Shown piece by piece: positions 33,863 through 42,358 of a DNA stretch of 64,000 nucleotides. Numbering within the stretch: the first letter of the stretch is position 1; every line of letters starts with the position of its first letter. The position numbers were made by a program, and so were the translations under genes. Below the pieces are notes generated by a model. The model was not told the DNA's origin. It did no database searches and saw only the letters and a list, made by a program, of their open reading frames with translations. Source of the DNA: Synergistaceae bacterium. GTDB taxonomy: Bacteria; Synergistota; Synergistia; Synergistales; Aminobacteriaceae. Location: contig JAFSSM010000003.1 of NCBI GenBank assembly GCA_017451025.1, forward strand, positions 1-64,000. Direction: 5' to 3'.

Positions 33863-34426
33863 TTACTTGATGTCCCTCACTTTGCCTGCAAGTCTTTCTG
33901 CGTGAAGAAGTGCCTTAGCTTTCATTTGTGCCAGTTTTTCGTCGTCGTGCCTGCTCGCGTAAGACAGTCCTCCGCTGTAGATATACCCTGCCCACTCCAT
34001 ACTGCAGGCTTTCGCGAACTGCTTTAACGGGATCAGGAAATCATCGACAGGATAGCCCTGAACTCCTCCGGCTGTGTACATTTCTTCGGGAGCTCCTGAC
34101 GTGAAGGAGACTAGCAGCTTTTTGCCGACGAGGGCCTTACCCTTTGAGCCGTGAGAGAACCCGTGCACAAAAACTTCTTCCATCCATTTGTGCATGATCG
34201 ACGGAACTCCGTACCAGAAGAACGGAAACTGCATAACTATCACGTCAGCTTTTCTCAGCCTGTCCTGTTCACGTGCAGCGTCAAATTTCCAGTCAGGATA
34301 TTCCGAGTCGAGATACAGGTACTCTGCTTCGGGCATAATTTCCTGCAGACGGTCAAGAATGATCTTATTGGCGAACGAATTATGCTTCAGGTCTGTGTGG
34401 CCGGATACTACTAACACTTGAGCCAA
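33863..34426 (-). CDS. NAD(P)H-quinone reductase-like flavodoxin-fold protein
   Basis: 187 aa from TTG 34426, 8 bp after AAGGAG. Flavodoxin_2 fold (MdaB/KefF/NQO1 group): LVVSGHTDLKHNSFANKII binds the FMN or FAD phosphate, and VIVMQFPFFWYGVPSIMHKW is the diagnostic FPxxWYGxP motif followed by GKKLLVSFTSGAPEEMY. It is a cytosolic two-electron quinone reductase or a potassium-efflux ancillary protein; no kefC is nearby, so the former is more likely. Confidence 0.88.
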   Translation of the reverse strand: MAQVLVVSGHTDLKHNSFANKIILDRLQEIMPEAEYLYLDSEYPDWKFDAAREQDRLRKADVIVMQFPFFWYGVPSIMHKWMEEVFVHGFSHGSKGKALVGKKLLVSFTSGAPEEMYTAGGVQGYPVDDFLIPLKQFAKACSMEWAGYIYSGGLSYASRHDDEKLAQMKAKALLHAERLAGKVRDIK

Positions 34427-34533
34427 ATTAAACGCTCCTTCATGAATTGTTTGTGTGAATGCTAGCTATTCTATCACACCATATGCCTGCGCCTGAGTCC
34501 CGAAACCGATATAGCATACTCGCATTGTTGTGC

Positions 34534-34539
34534 TAAAAT
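34534..34539 (+). promoter_or_regulatory. Extended -10 promoter of the exported protein at 34576
   Basis: TGCTAAAAT (hexamer 34534-34539) lies 37 bp before ATG 34576, the same form as the esterase promoter. Confidence 0.45.
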
Positions 34540-34575
34540 TTTCATATCCATTTACGGCTTTGAGGAGAATAAATT

Positions 34576-35145
34576 ATGCTGAAGTATGTACTCGTGCTAT
34601 TGCTGATGACAGCTATGATCCTGGAAGTGCCCCCCGCAGAGTCGGCCAAGTCCCGCCGCAAAAAGACTCCCCGTACGCAGACTCAAGTGCAGAAGCAGGA
34701 AGAACCCCCTGCACCCGTAAGCCTGACCTCGCTTCAAGGGAAATGGACAGGCGAGGGCGGAGGTTCCGGCACAGATTCCAGACAGCCGGGAGCAACCCTC
34801 TCACTGAGTGCAGAGGACGTAGTGCTCGAAATCGACAACATAAAGTTCTCGGAGACCAGCGGCGAAGGAATGGCTGATGTAATCTTCACGGGCAGGATAA
34901 CAGATGTTAGCGGCAACGTCCGGCACTTGAGAGAATGGGCATATTCCATCCCGTATGACATGAAGCGCGAAGGGGTAAGTTCATGGAGTTTCAGCACGGA
35001 ATACCTTGACGGCGAGGACAAAATCACCGTTACTCTGACCAGCCCCAGCAAGGCAATTCTCAGATGGGAAGGCGCAAACTGGGACGACGATTATCCTGAC
35101 GAACACGATACATTCGACGTTACGTGTACTGCCGCAAAAAAATAA
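34576..35145 (+). CDS. Hypothetical exported protein, 189 aa
   Basis: ATG 34576 follows GAGGAG at good spacing. Signal peptide (VLVLLLMTAMILEVPPAESA), then a basic Lys/Arg/Gln linker (residues 25-48) and a beta-rich domain of about 135 residues starting LTSLQGKWTGEGGGSGTD and containing WAYSIPYDM, WSFSTEYL and WEGANWDDDY. The LQGKW opening resembles small lipocalin-like or DUF-type periplasmic beta-barrels, but I do not recognise a family. A single gene with its own promoter and terminator. Confidence 0.6.
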   Translation: MLKYVLVLLLMTAMILEVPPAESAKSRRKKTPRTQTQVQKQEEPPAPVSLTSLQGKWTGEGGGSGTDSRQPGATLSLSAEDVVLEIDNIKFSETSGEGMADVIFTGRITDVSGNVRHLREWAYSIPYDMKREGVSSWSFSTEYLDGEDKITVTLTSPSKAILRWEGANWDDDYPDEHDTFDVTCTAAKK

Positions 35146-35174
35146 CCCCCTGCAATCCCGCAGAGGGTTTTTTT
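35144..35174 (+). terminator. Terminator after the exported protein gene
   Basis: ACCCCCTGC pairs with GCAGAGGGT across AATCCC and is followed by TTTTTTT, immediately after the stop codon. Confidence 0.88.
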
Positions 35175-35190
35175 GTTTTCTGTGTGAATG

Positions 35191-36681
35191 CTAATCGCTG
35201 AGCGCCGGCTTATTCTGGAGAACTGCACTGCCATTCTTGGCAAATGATATAGTCATAATGCCTATGTACCGGTCGAAGAACTGCGACAGCTCCGAATCAT
35301 TCATCTTCAAGTCAAGTTTCTGCAATGCCCTGTTAATGATTGAGTAGAGGTTAAGTTTGCTCAGGAAACCGTCTTCGACTTCGCGGATAACTTCCTGCAG
35401 GACAATTTCTGTCTTCAGCTCAACGTTGCCCGCCATGAAATACTCATCTATGTAGAAAAATGGAATGCTGTTGCTCTGGAGCCTCTGGTAATATGCCTGC
35501 GAGCAGTTGTCGTACTCGAGCATGACCAGGAAGTTAATTTCCGGAGTAAGTTCGATCAGGGGCCAGAAGTCGCAATCACTGGAGATAATCACTGCGGAAT
35601 CTATGGGTTCATTTTTTGCTTTAGCTTCTGCAATTTCCCTGTAGAACTTTATCGTCATAGCCACGTCAACGGCGGATTTTTCGTCCTTCACTCTGTCCGT
35701 CAGATAGTATTCGAGCGGAAGGGAATCGCTTCTGCGCAAGGCTCTCCATTGAGAAGAAGTGTGTTCGTCATCTACGAGCAGAATCTTGGCAACTTTGCTG
35801 ATGAGGCCGTTTGCGGTTAATTCCTTGAGTATGCCGATAACTTTGCAGGGGTCAGCGTTTTCACAGTCTACGGCCACGAGTACATGCTGGGCTTTGGCGA
35901 AAAACTCTTCGGGGTCATTTACTGCGGCATCTCCTGCGTCAGTAACCTTGCTCATGTCGTAAAACCTGTCCCTGTTGCGCTCGTAAAGTATTGGGAGGAA
36001 TTTTGCGTCATCCCTCAGAATATTTCCGTCTCCTTCGTCGGGATACCAGTTGATATATGCCTGATAGGGGTACAAGTCTCTGGCTTCGTTGTAGTACCTT
36101 GCGGCTTCTTTGTTGCCGTCGACGGTGTTTCCTCTTGGTATGAAGAACATGTTGCGAATATACGGCCATTTCACCCATTCCGGAATAAATTTCTGGCAGT
36201 TAGGCACGTGCGGAACAAGGTAGTTATGCACGTCAACGATATAGTCCTCGAGTCTGCGCTTGGCCCTTACGAACTGTATACCGTCCTGTTCCAGTGTGCG
36301 CAGAGCGTCCTGCGGAACAAGGTCAGGAATAGCGTCAATATTCTTGATGTCAGAGTTCATCTCGGTGAATATTGCTCTGAAGTTGCGCTGAAGTTTTGTC
36401 CTGAGCCTGCACAGGTTGCGGACAATTCTGGCTTCTTTGTCCGCGTTCATTTCCTCGTAGACGCTCCGGTAAAACTGAGGGTTCATGTTTTCCGTCTGTT
36501 CGAGGCCGAAATATCTGTCATCAATCCCTATGAGATAAGCTACTCTTGAGACAATATCACGTTTTGAGCGGGGGGCTTCGGATTGTGTGCGCTGAATAGC
36601 TGCCGGTAAATTTTCTGAGAAGTTCTGCAGGGAAGCTCTTTTGTCGTCATCTAGCAGACTTCCAATACTAAAATCACTCAT
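35191..36681 (-). CDS. NYN-domain (PIN-like) putative ribonuclease, 496 aa
   Basis: ATG 36681 follows CAGGAGATG. The central domain (about 255-400) has the NYN acidic residues: LVAVDCENADPCKVIG, LTDRVKDEKSAVDVAMTIKF and VIISSDCDFWPLIEL. NYN domains are PIN-fold metal-dependent RNases (LabA/DUF88-like). The N-terminal 250 residues are largely helical and charged (RIVRNLCRLRTKLQRNFRAI) with no family I know, and the C-terminal 80 may be a dimerisation region. It stands alone between convergent and same-strand neighbours; target RNA unknown. Confidence 0.78.
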   Translation of the reverse strand: MSDFSIGSLLDDDKRASLQNFSENLPAAIQRTQSEAPRSKRDIVSRVAYLIGIDDRYFGLEQTENMNPQFYRSVYEEMNADKEARIVRNLCRLRTKLQRNFRAIFTEMNSDIKNIDAIPDLVPQDALRTLEQDGIQFVRAKRRLEDYIVDVHNYLVPHVPNCQKFIPEWVKWPYIRNMFFIPRGNTVDGNKEAARYYNEARDLYPYQAYINWYPDEGDGNILRDDAKFLPILYERNRDRFYDMSKVTDAGDAAVNDPEEFFAKAQHVLVAVDCENADPCKVIGILKELTANGLISKVAKILLVDDEHTSSQWRALRRSDSLPLEYYLTDRVKDEKSAVDVAMTIKFYREIAEAKAKNEPIDSAVIISSDCDFWPLIELTPEINFLVMLEYDNCSQAYYQRLQSNSIPFFYIDEYFMAGNVELKTEIVLQEVIREVEDGFLSKLNLYSIINRALQKLDLKMNDSELSQFFDRYIGIMTISFAKNGSAVLQNKPALSD

Positions 36682-36706
36682 AATTATTCATCTCCTGTAA
36701 TTATTA

Positions 36707-37591
36707 TTATAACGAACGCCAGCTCTTGAAACCTTTTCCTAAAACTTCTGATGCATCACAAATTGAGACAAATGCATTTTCGTCGTACTCTTTCAGGAAT
36801 CGCTTGAGCAGTACTACCTGTCCCGGCGAGAGAAGCGTAATCAATACTGTTCTGGGCTGTCCTGTGTAGCCTCCTCTTCCCTCGAGGCGGGTAACTCCTC
36901 TTCCGTGTTCATTGACGAAACGGCTTACCTGGTCGGGAATATTCGTGATGATTATTGCCTGCTTGCGCCGGTCGAAGCTCCTCGTTACGTTGTCCGTAGT
37001 GATTCCGTTGACGTAGAGTCCTACTGCTCCGTAGACGACTGCTTCAAGCCCTACAACACCGATAGACAGTCCCAGAATGAAGAAGTTGATGAACATGGAG
37101 AACCTGCCGATTTCCAGGCCGTAGCGTTTTCGCAGAGCAACGCCGATAATGTCTGTGCCTCCGCTTGAGCCTCCGACTCTGAGCATCAGGCCAAGACCGA
37201 AGCCCTTAATGAGGCCGGTGATGACGGTAGCCATGAATTTATCGTCAGGTAGCGGCAGGGGATAGAGGGCGAAGACAGAGAGCATACCCGAGAATGTGAA
37301 TACTGCAATAAGCGTGAGAGCGAGGAAGTGTAGGTTGAGGTCTTTGCGGGCCCATATGACGAGTATGATGTTGCCTATCAGTATAACCCAGCTGGGAGAA
37401 ATGCCGAAGACGTAATTTGTGAGGACGGCAATTCCGGATACTCCCAAGTCCGGGAATCTGTAGTGCAGTGTGAAATAATTGACCGCGAATGCCTGAAGAG
37501 AGCTTGCAATAATGACGATTGCGACGGCTTTCCATTCGGTGCTTACCAGTGCGAATGACAGCCTAAAAAATCTGCGGATAAAGTTTTTCAT
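36707..37591 (-). CDS. YitT family membrane protein (DUF161 plus DUF2179)
   Basis: 294 aa behind CAAGGAGG. Five to six membrane segments (residues 20-190) with the family pattern FPDLGVSGIAVLTNYVFGIS and GLGLMLRVGGSSGGTDIIG, then a C-terminal DUF2179 domain (about 215-290) with GRGVTRLEGRGGYTGQPRTV. Function is not established; members are common in Firmicutes and related bacteria. It is preceded on the same strand only by a spacer with tRNA-Gly. Confidence 0.9.
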   Translation of the reverse strand: MKNFIRRFFRLSFALVSTEWKAVAIVIIASSLQAFAVNYFTLHYRFPDLGVSGIAVLTNYVFGISPSWVILIGNIILVIWARKDLNLHFLALTLIAVFTFSGMLSVFALYPLPLPDDKFMATVITGLIKGFGLGLMLRVGGSSGGTDIIGVALRKRYGLEIGRFSMFINFFILGLSIGVVGLEAVVYGAVGLYVNGITTDNVTRSFDRRKQAIIITNIPDQVSRFVNEHGRGVTRLEGRGGYTGQPRTVLITLLSPGQVVLLKRFLKEYDENAFVSICDASEVLGKGFKSWRSL

Positions 37592-37784
37592 GATTCCTCC
37601 TTGTGAAAAAAGTTTGAGAGTGAGGTGAACTACTTGTACTTTTGAGTTCCCTCCAAAGGTGCGGATAAAATTTACGCGGAAAATTATACTATGGACAGGG
37701 TATTTTCATGTATGCCGGAAAGAAACGGAGCGGGCTTGCGGAAAAATTAATCATGCGTTAAAATTTCAGGCAATCCTAAATATT

Positions 37785-37860
37785 GCGGACGTAGCTCAGT
37801 TGGTAGAGCATCAGCTTCCCAAGCTGAGGGTCGCGGGTTCGAATCCCGTCATCCGCTCCA
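37785..37860 (+). tRNA. tRNA-Gly (anticodon CCC)
   Basis: 76 nt with encoded CCA. Acceptor GCGGACG faces CATCCGC (one C-A mismatch), the anticodon stem-loop TCAGC-TTCCCAA-GCTGA gives anticodon CCC (codon GGG), and the T arm is GCGGG-TTCGAAT-CCCGT. GTTAAAAT upstream at 37758-37765 may be its -10. Confidence 0.93.
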
Positions 37861-37876
37861 AACTTTGAGATTAATT

Positions 37877-37907
37877 GACCCTGTAGACTTCCTGCAGGGT
37901 CTTCGTT
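37877..37907 (+). terminator. Hairpin after tRNA-Gly
   Basis: GACCCTG (37877-37883) pairs with CAGGGTC (37895-37901) and is followed by TTCGTTT. It probably terminates the tRNA transcript, just before the fumC SD. Confidence 0.6.
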
Positions 37908-37932
37908 TATCATGAGAGGAGAAATATTTTTT

Positions 37933-39297
37933 ATGAGTTACAGAATTGAGCACGACTCTATGGGCGAAATCAAAGTCCCCGCATATTCTTACTGGGGGGC
38001 GCAGACTCAGAGAAGCAGCGAAAATTTCCCCCAGAATGTCGAACGAATGCCGATACAGATAATTCGTGCACTGGCTGTCGTCAAGAAAGCATCAGCCCTT
38101 GCGAACTTCAAGGCAGGCCGTCTCGACGAGAAGCGCAAGGACTTAATCGTAACAGTGTGCGACGAAATTCTTGAAGGCAAACTCGACGCACATTTCCCCC
38201 TTGTTGTGTGGCAGACCGGCTCAGGAACCCAGACCAACATGAACGTCAACGAAGTCATCGCCAATCGCGGCAACGAGTTAGCCGGCGAAAAGCTCCTCCA
38301 CCCGAACGACCACGTCAACATGTCCCAAAGCTCAAACGACACATTTCCTGCGGCAATTCATATTTCTGCGGTGCTTGAAGTCAGGAATCACCTGCTCCCT
38401 GCTCTGGACGAAGGCATCAAGTGCATGGACAGCCTCATTGCCGAAAACCAGAACGTCATCAAGACCGGCAGAACCCACCTCATGGACGCAGTGCCTATAA
38501 CTTTTGCGCAGGAGATTTCCGCATGGCGGGAGATGCTCAGCCTCGACAGCGAGAACATATCCAGAGCTTCAGAGTCCCTCTATCGTCTGGCACTTGGAGG
38601 TACTGCTGTCGGGACTGGCCTTAACGCTCCGAAGGGTTTTGCTGAAGAAGCCGCAAAGGAGATTGCGGAACTGACTGGCCAGCCGTTCATCACAAGCCCG
38701 AATAAATTCCACGCACTGACCTCACAAGCTCCGATAGCATATGTTCACGGTGCGGTGAAGGCTCTTGCGTCAGACCTGATGAAGATTGCCAACGATATAC
38801 GCTTTCTCGCGTCCGGGCCAAGATGCGGACTCGGAGAAATATCCATTCCGGAAAACGAACCAGGCAGTTCCATAATGCCCGGCAAGGTCAATCCCACACA
38901 GTGCGAAGCTCTCACTATGGCGGCAGTTCAGGTTATGGGCAATGATACAGCTATAGGTTTTGCGGCGAGTCAGGGCAATTTCCAGCTGAACGTATTTATG
39001 CCGGTGATTGCGTATAATTTCCTGCAGTCAGTTCACCTTATCAGTGAGACGTTCTCGTTCTTCACGAAAAAATGCCTCGCTGGAATCAGGCCCAACACCC
39101 AGAAAATGAGCGATAATCTTTCACGGTCATTGATGCTGGTTACCGCGCTTAACCCTCACATCGGCTACGACAACGCCGCAAAAATCGCAAAATACGCCCA
39201 CGAAAACAACACAACCCTCAAGGAAGCCGGAATTGCACTCGGACTTCTGAGCGGTGAAGATTACGACAGGTTCATAGTGCCCTCAAGAATGGTGTAG
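37933..39297 (+). CDS. fumC: Class II fumarate hydratase
   Basis: 454 aa from ATG 37933 behind AGAGGAG; an in-frame ATG at 37912 starts inside that SD and is unlikely. Interconverts fumarate and malate. Motifs: WQTGSGTQTNMNVNEVIANR, HPNDHVNMSQSSNDTFPAA, KTGRTHLMDAVP with the catalytic His, and the fumarase signature GSSIMPGKVNPTQ carrying the catalytic Ser loop. It is first in a run with secG, pncB-like, rplM and rpsI, but the spacer to secG (72 bp) contains TTGTATTATACTAACCC, which may be a separate promoter. Confidence 0.96.
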   Translation: MSYRIEHDSMGEIKVPAYSYWGAQTQRSSENFPQNVERMPIQIIRALAVVKKASALANFKAGRLDEKRKDLIVTVCDEILEGKLDAHFPLVVWQTGSGTQTNMNVNEVIANRGNELAGEKLLHPNDHVNMSQSSNDTFPAAIHISAVLEVRNHLLPALDEGIKCMDSLIAENQNVIKTGRTHLMDAVPITFAQEISAWREMLSLDSENISRASESLYRLALGGTAVGTGLNAPKGFAEEAAKEIAELTGQPFITSPNKFHALTSQAPIAYVHGAVKALASDLMKIANDIRFLASGPRCGLGEISIPENEPGSSIMPGKVNPTQCEALTMAAVQVMGNDTAIGFAASQGNFQLNVFMPVIAYNFLQSVHLISETFSFFTKKCLAGIRPNTQKMSDNLSRSLMLVTALNPHIGYDNAAKIAKYAHENNTTLKEAGIALGLLSGEDYDRFIVPSRMV

Positions 39298-39369
39298 TTT
39301 GCAGAAAGATTGTGCATTGTATTATACTAACCCTCATCACAAAAATTTTTCAGGAGGCAGAAGTTCTTA

Positions 39370-39591
39370 ATGCGCGTCTTGTTATCAATAATTCATATAG
39401 TCGTCGCAGTTGTCTTGATAGCTATTGTGCTTCTTCAGCAGAGGAAGCAGGGAGGATTCTCCGGAGTGTTCGGCGGAGGAACTCAGGCAGATACCGGCCA
39501 GTGGCAGAGGTTCACCGGCGCAACGAAGCTCACGATAATTCTTGCGAGCGTATTCATGATAACTTCATTCTTCCTCGTGTTCATGAGCTAG
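39370..39591 (+). CDS. secG: Preprotein translocase subunit SecG
   Basis: 73 aa with two membrane helices (5-23 and 53-72) around the conserved LLQQRKQGGFSGVFGGG loop. SecG assists the SecYE channel in protein export. AGGAGG precedes ATG 39370. It is closely followed by the pncB-like gene (15-bp gap). Confidence 0.92.
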   Translation: MRVLLSIIHIVVAVVLIAIVLLQQRKQGGFSGVFGGGTQADTGQWQRFTGATKLTIILASVFMITSFFLVFMS

Positions 39592-39606
39592 AAGGAGAAA
39601 AATACA

Positions 39607-40635
39607 TTGCTTAACTCACTAAAGGACGTTACAGCCCTCAAGGTAAATCCTGCCCGTCTCAGAAGCGCAAACCACGACGAGATTAAGGCCGGAGCAACAA
39701 CGGATATATACTTCGTCAACACTCGTGATGTCTTGGCCAGCGTCGGCAAGCTCGATACCGAAGTTACAGCGGAGATATTTACGCGTACAACCGGAATGTT
39801 TGCGGGCCTCGATGAAGTGATGGAACTGCTGAAGGATTCTCCCGTCAAAGTCGAAGCACTTCCGGAAGGGGAATATTTCTCGCCGAAAGAAGTAGTGATG
39901 AGGATACGCGGTCCTTATGGAGCGTTCGGTTATCACGAGACGAATCTTCTCGGAATACTTTCGAGTTCGTGTGCGTGGGCAACTGCGGCGCGTGAATGCG
40001 TTGAAGCCGCAAACGGAAAGCCCGTGCTGGTGTTCGGAGCAAGGCATCTTCACCCGGCGATTGCTCCGGTAATGGAGTCTATGGCCGTGAAATTCGGCGG
40101 GTGCACTGCGGCAAGCTGCATATTGGGCGCGAAGTTGTGCGGACGCGAGCCGTCAGGGACAGTTCCTCATGCTGCAATTCTCATCATGGGCGATACGCTG
40201 AAGCTGGCGGAGGCTTATGATGCTGCGATGCCTCCGGAAGTCGGCAGGACATTTCTGGTCGACACGTTCCACGATGAATGTGAAGAGGCACTGAGACTCG
40301 CTGAGGCTATGGGCGACAGGTTAGGGGCTGTGCGTCTGGACACACCTGGAGAGCGCGGCGGAGTTACTGCGGAACTGGTGAAGGAGATGCGCTACCGTCT
40401 GAATCATGCAGGTTTTGGGCGCGTCAAGATTGTCGTTTCCGGCGGGCTTAACCCTGAACGCATAAAGACACTTGCAGAAGCAGGAGCTGACATTTTCGGA
40501 GTCGGAAGCTACATTGCCCACGCTGTGCCAATGGATATGACGATGGACTTGAAGGAAGTTGCGGGCAAGCCGGTAGCAAAAAGAGGCCGTCTTCCCGGTG
40601 TACTTGAAAACCCGCGCCTTGTTGCGATAAAATAG
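39607..40635 (+). CDS. Nicotinate phosphoribosyltransferase family protein
   Basis: 342 aa from TTG 39607, behind GAAGGAG. Short PncB-type fold: KAGATTDIYFVNTRDVL near the N-terminus, FGARHLHPAIAPVMESMAVKFGG (substrate-binding His), FLVDTFHDECEEALRLA, AVRLDTPGERGG and KIVVSGGLNPERIKTLAEAG, ending in the phosphate-binding GVGSYIA. It converts nicotinate and PRPP to nicotinate mononucleotide in NAD salvage. The length of about 340 residues matches the compact class seen in archaea and Thermotogae-type bacteria rather than E. coli PncB. Confidence 0.87.
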   Translation: MLNSLKDVTALKVNPARLRSANHDEIKAGATTDIYFVNTRDVLASVGKLDTEVTAEIFTRTTGMFAGLDEVMELLKDSPVKVEALPEGEYFSPKEVVMRIRGPYGAFGYHETNLLGILSSSCAWATAARECVEAANGKPVLVFGARHLHPAIAPVMESMAVKFGGCTAASCILGAKLCGREPSGTVPHAAILIMGDTLKLAEAYDAAMPPEVGRTFLVDTFHDECEEALRLAEAMGDRLGAVRLDTPGERGGVTAELVKEMRYRLNHAGFGRVKIVVSGGLNPERIKTLAEAGADIFGVGSYIAHAVPMDMTMDLKEVAGKPVAKRGRLPGVLENPRLVAIK

Positions 40636-40643
40636 GCAATCCA

Positions 40644-40663
40644 TGTGAACAAGCCCCCGTTCA
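40644..40663 (+). promoter_or_regulatory. Hairpin in the rplM leader, possible L13 autoregulatory site
   Basis: GTGAAC (40644-40649) pairs with GTTCAC (40658-40663) across an AAGCCCCC loop, 37 bp before the rplM start. Ribosomal L13 operons are often autoregulated through leader structures; this site is a candidate by position only. Confidence 0.35.
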
Positions 40664-40699
40664 CTGAATGATTCATATACAGGAGGAACCAGACACATT

Positions 40700-41131
40700 A
40701 TGACGGGCAGCAGCTCATACTTGGCCAAGCCCGGCCAGGTAGAAAGAAAATGGTACGTTATTGATGCCGCAGACAGGTCGCTCGGAAGACTGGCGGCAGC
40801 AATTTCACGCATACTCACGGGCAAGAACAAGCCCACCTATACTCCGCACGTTGACACAGGAGATTATGTTATTGTCATCAACGCGGCAAAAGTGAAGCTC
40901 ACTGGCAATAAAGCCTCACAATCCACGTGGCACTACCACACCGGACACCCCGGCGGATACAGGGCCGCGAATTGGGGAACACTCCTCAAGACGAAACCCG
41001 AAGCACTGTTCCATCACGTGGTGAAGGGAATGCTTCCCAGAAACAGGCTGAAGTACGCGAGCAAGCTGAAGGTCTACGCAGGATCTGCGCATCCGCATGA
41101 AGCACAGAACCCCCAGCCGCTGGAGATATAG
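40700..41131 (+). CDS. rplM: 50S ribosomal protein L13
   Basis: 143 aa behind AGGAGG. Family motifs: [38 protein letters not shown] and [21 protein letters not shown]. An early assembly protein of the 50S subunit. Co-transcribed with rpsI (14-bp gap), the standard bacterial arrangement. Confidence 0.98.
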   Translation: MTGSSSYLAKPGQVERKWYVIDAADRSLGRLAAAISRILTGKNKPTYTPHVDTGDYVIVINAAKVKLTGNKASQSTWHYHTGHPGGYRAANWGTLLKTKPEALFHHVVKGMLPRNRLKYASKLKVYAGSAHPHEAQNPQPLEI

Positions 41132-41145
41132 GAGGGACTTAGAGA

Positions 41146-41541
41146 ATGGCAGACGATAAATATATTTGGGGAACAGGCAGGCGCAAGAACGCCGTAGCGA
41201 GAGTCAGGATATGCTCGGGAACTGGAGAAGTCAGGGTCAATGACCGCCCTGTAGAGGAATATTTCCCGCGCCTTATGTGGCAGTCTCAGGTGTACCAGTC
41301 GCTGAAGACTGCGGGTGTTGAAGGCAGAGTAGACGTATTCGTGAATGCATCAGGCGGCGGACTTACCGGCCAGGCCGGAGCTGCGAGAATGGGCATAGCA
41401 CGTGCACTCGTGAAGATGAACGAGGACTTGAAGCCCGCACTCAAGAAGGAAGGCTTGCTTACGAGAGACCCGAGAATGGTCGAGCGCAAGAAGTTCGGAC
41501 AGAAGGGCGCGAGAGGCAAGAGGCAGTTCTCAAAGCGTTAG
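41146..41541 (+). CDS. rpsI: 30S ribosomal protein S9
   Basis: 131 aa behind GGAGGG. GTGRRKNAVARVRICSGTG at the start, GQAGAARMGIARAL in the core and the basic tail KKFGQKGARGKRQFSKR that reaches the P site. Followed by a strong terminator. Confidence 0.98.
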   Translation: MADDKYIWGTGRRKNAVARVRICSGTGEVRVNDRPVEEYFPRLMWQSQVYQSLKTAGVEGRVDVFVNASGGGLTGQAGAARMGIARALVKMNEDLKPALKKEGLLTRDPRMVERKKFGQKGARGKRQFSKR

Positions 41542-41554
41542 TGAGAAAGTTAAT

Positions 41555-41586
41555 CCCCCCTCAAATTTCGAGGAGGGAATTTTTTT
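41555..41586 (+). terminator. Terminator after rpsI
   Basis: CCCCCCTC (41555-41562) pairs with GAGGAGGG (41570-41577), then seven T. It sits before the convergent DUF4230 gene. Confidence 0.88.
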
Positions 41587-41592
41587 GTGCGG

Positions 41593-42225
41593 TTATTCTG
41601 CTTCGAGCTGCAGAGGCATACTGTTGCCGGAAATCTGGTGAGTTCCGTCGGTGAAGACTATATCCGCGAGCATTCCTGTCGGAGCTACAACGGACGAGAG
41701 AATTTTCTTGACGTTGCCGTCAGAGAGTTCGAGTATGCCGTTGGCGAGTTCATGGGCCTTGATTTTCTCGAGGTCTGAGGCAATTTCCCTGTTCTGCTCT
41801 TCAAGTTTGACGCTGGTGAAAATTCCTGCGCTCTGGTCGTAAACTTCGAGGCTCTGCATGTCGGCGTAAACATCGAGCACTTCACTTTTTGGGAGGATAA
41901 TGCGCATTCTGTCGCCGTAGCCTTCGGAGATTTTGACTTGGGTCAAATCACAGCCGCAGACTATAGTTCCGTTGTACTTGAGCATGAATTTTCGGGTAGT
42001 ACCTGGAATTGTCCAGTCGAGGCCGGGAATTTTCTTGCTGCTGGAGAATGTAACGATGGACTGGAAGTTCTGTCGGACGGTTGCGAGTTCGCTGACGTTC
42101 TTGATGCCCTCGAGGATGGTGTGGCGGACGGATTCTGGGGCGGGTTTATTCTTTTTGCGGAACAGGAGCAGAGTATTTATTGCCACAGATATTATGAGCA
42201 TAAGGACTACGATTATTGTCGTCAA
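41593..42225 (-). CDS. DUF4230 family membrane-anchored protein
   Basis: 210 aa from TTG 42225, 9 bp after GGAGG. One N-terminal membrane helix (IIVVLMLIISVAINTLLLF), a short charged linker and a DUF4230 domain: VSELATVRQNFQSIVTFSSS, FMLKYNGTIVCGCDLTQVKI and ILPKSEVLDVYAD. The function of DUF4230 is unknown; the soluble domain is probably outside the membrane. Divergent from the phase-variable gene at 42357 with a spacer of about 130 bp. Confidence 0.78.
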   Translation of the reverse strand: MTTIIVVLMLIISVAINTLLLFRKKNKPAPESVRHTILEGIKNVSELATVRQNFQSIVTFSSSKKIPGLDWTIPGTTRKFMLKYNGTIVCGCDLTQVKISEGYGDRMRIILPKSEVLDVYADMQSLEVYDQSAGIFTSVKLEEQNREIASDLEKIKAHELANGILELSDGNVKKILSSVVAPTGMLADIVFTDGTHQISGNSMPLQLEAE

Positions 42226-42296
42226 GTTAATAGCCTCCTTAGGGAATATGTGAGAGTGATAATATCATGGTGAATTGTAATTTGCTAGAAATGTGC

Positions 42297-42358
42297 TATT
42301 ATGCTAAATATCCTTAGGAATATATATTGACAAGAATAAGCAGAGGTGCTACGATTTT
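42297..42358 (+). promoter_or_regulatory. Conserved phase-variation leader, copy C
   Basis: Extended -10 TGCTATTAT (hexamer 42297-42302); AGGAATAT, then TTGACA (42327-42332); 17 bp with AGAGGTG as SD; TACGAT (42350-42355); TTTTGAC with TTG 42357. It is 26 kb from copies A and B and more diverged, yet the boxes, their order and spacing are kept. Confidence 0.6.

Noticed and set aside
35884-36549. Long plus-strand ORF of 221 aa opposite the NYN gene
   Set aside because: Shadow frame of a well-supported gene on the other strand; no SD and no recognisable domain.
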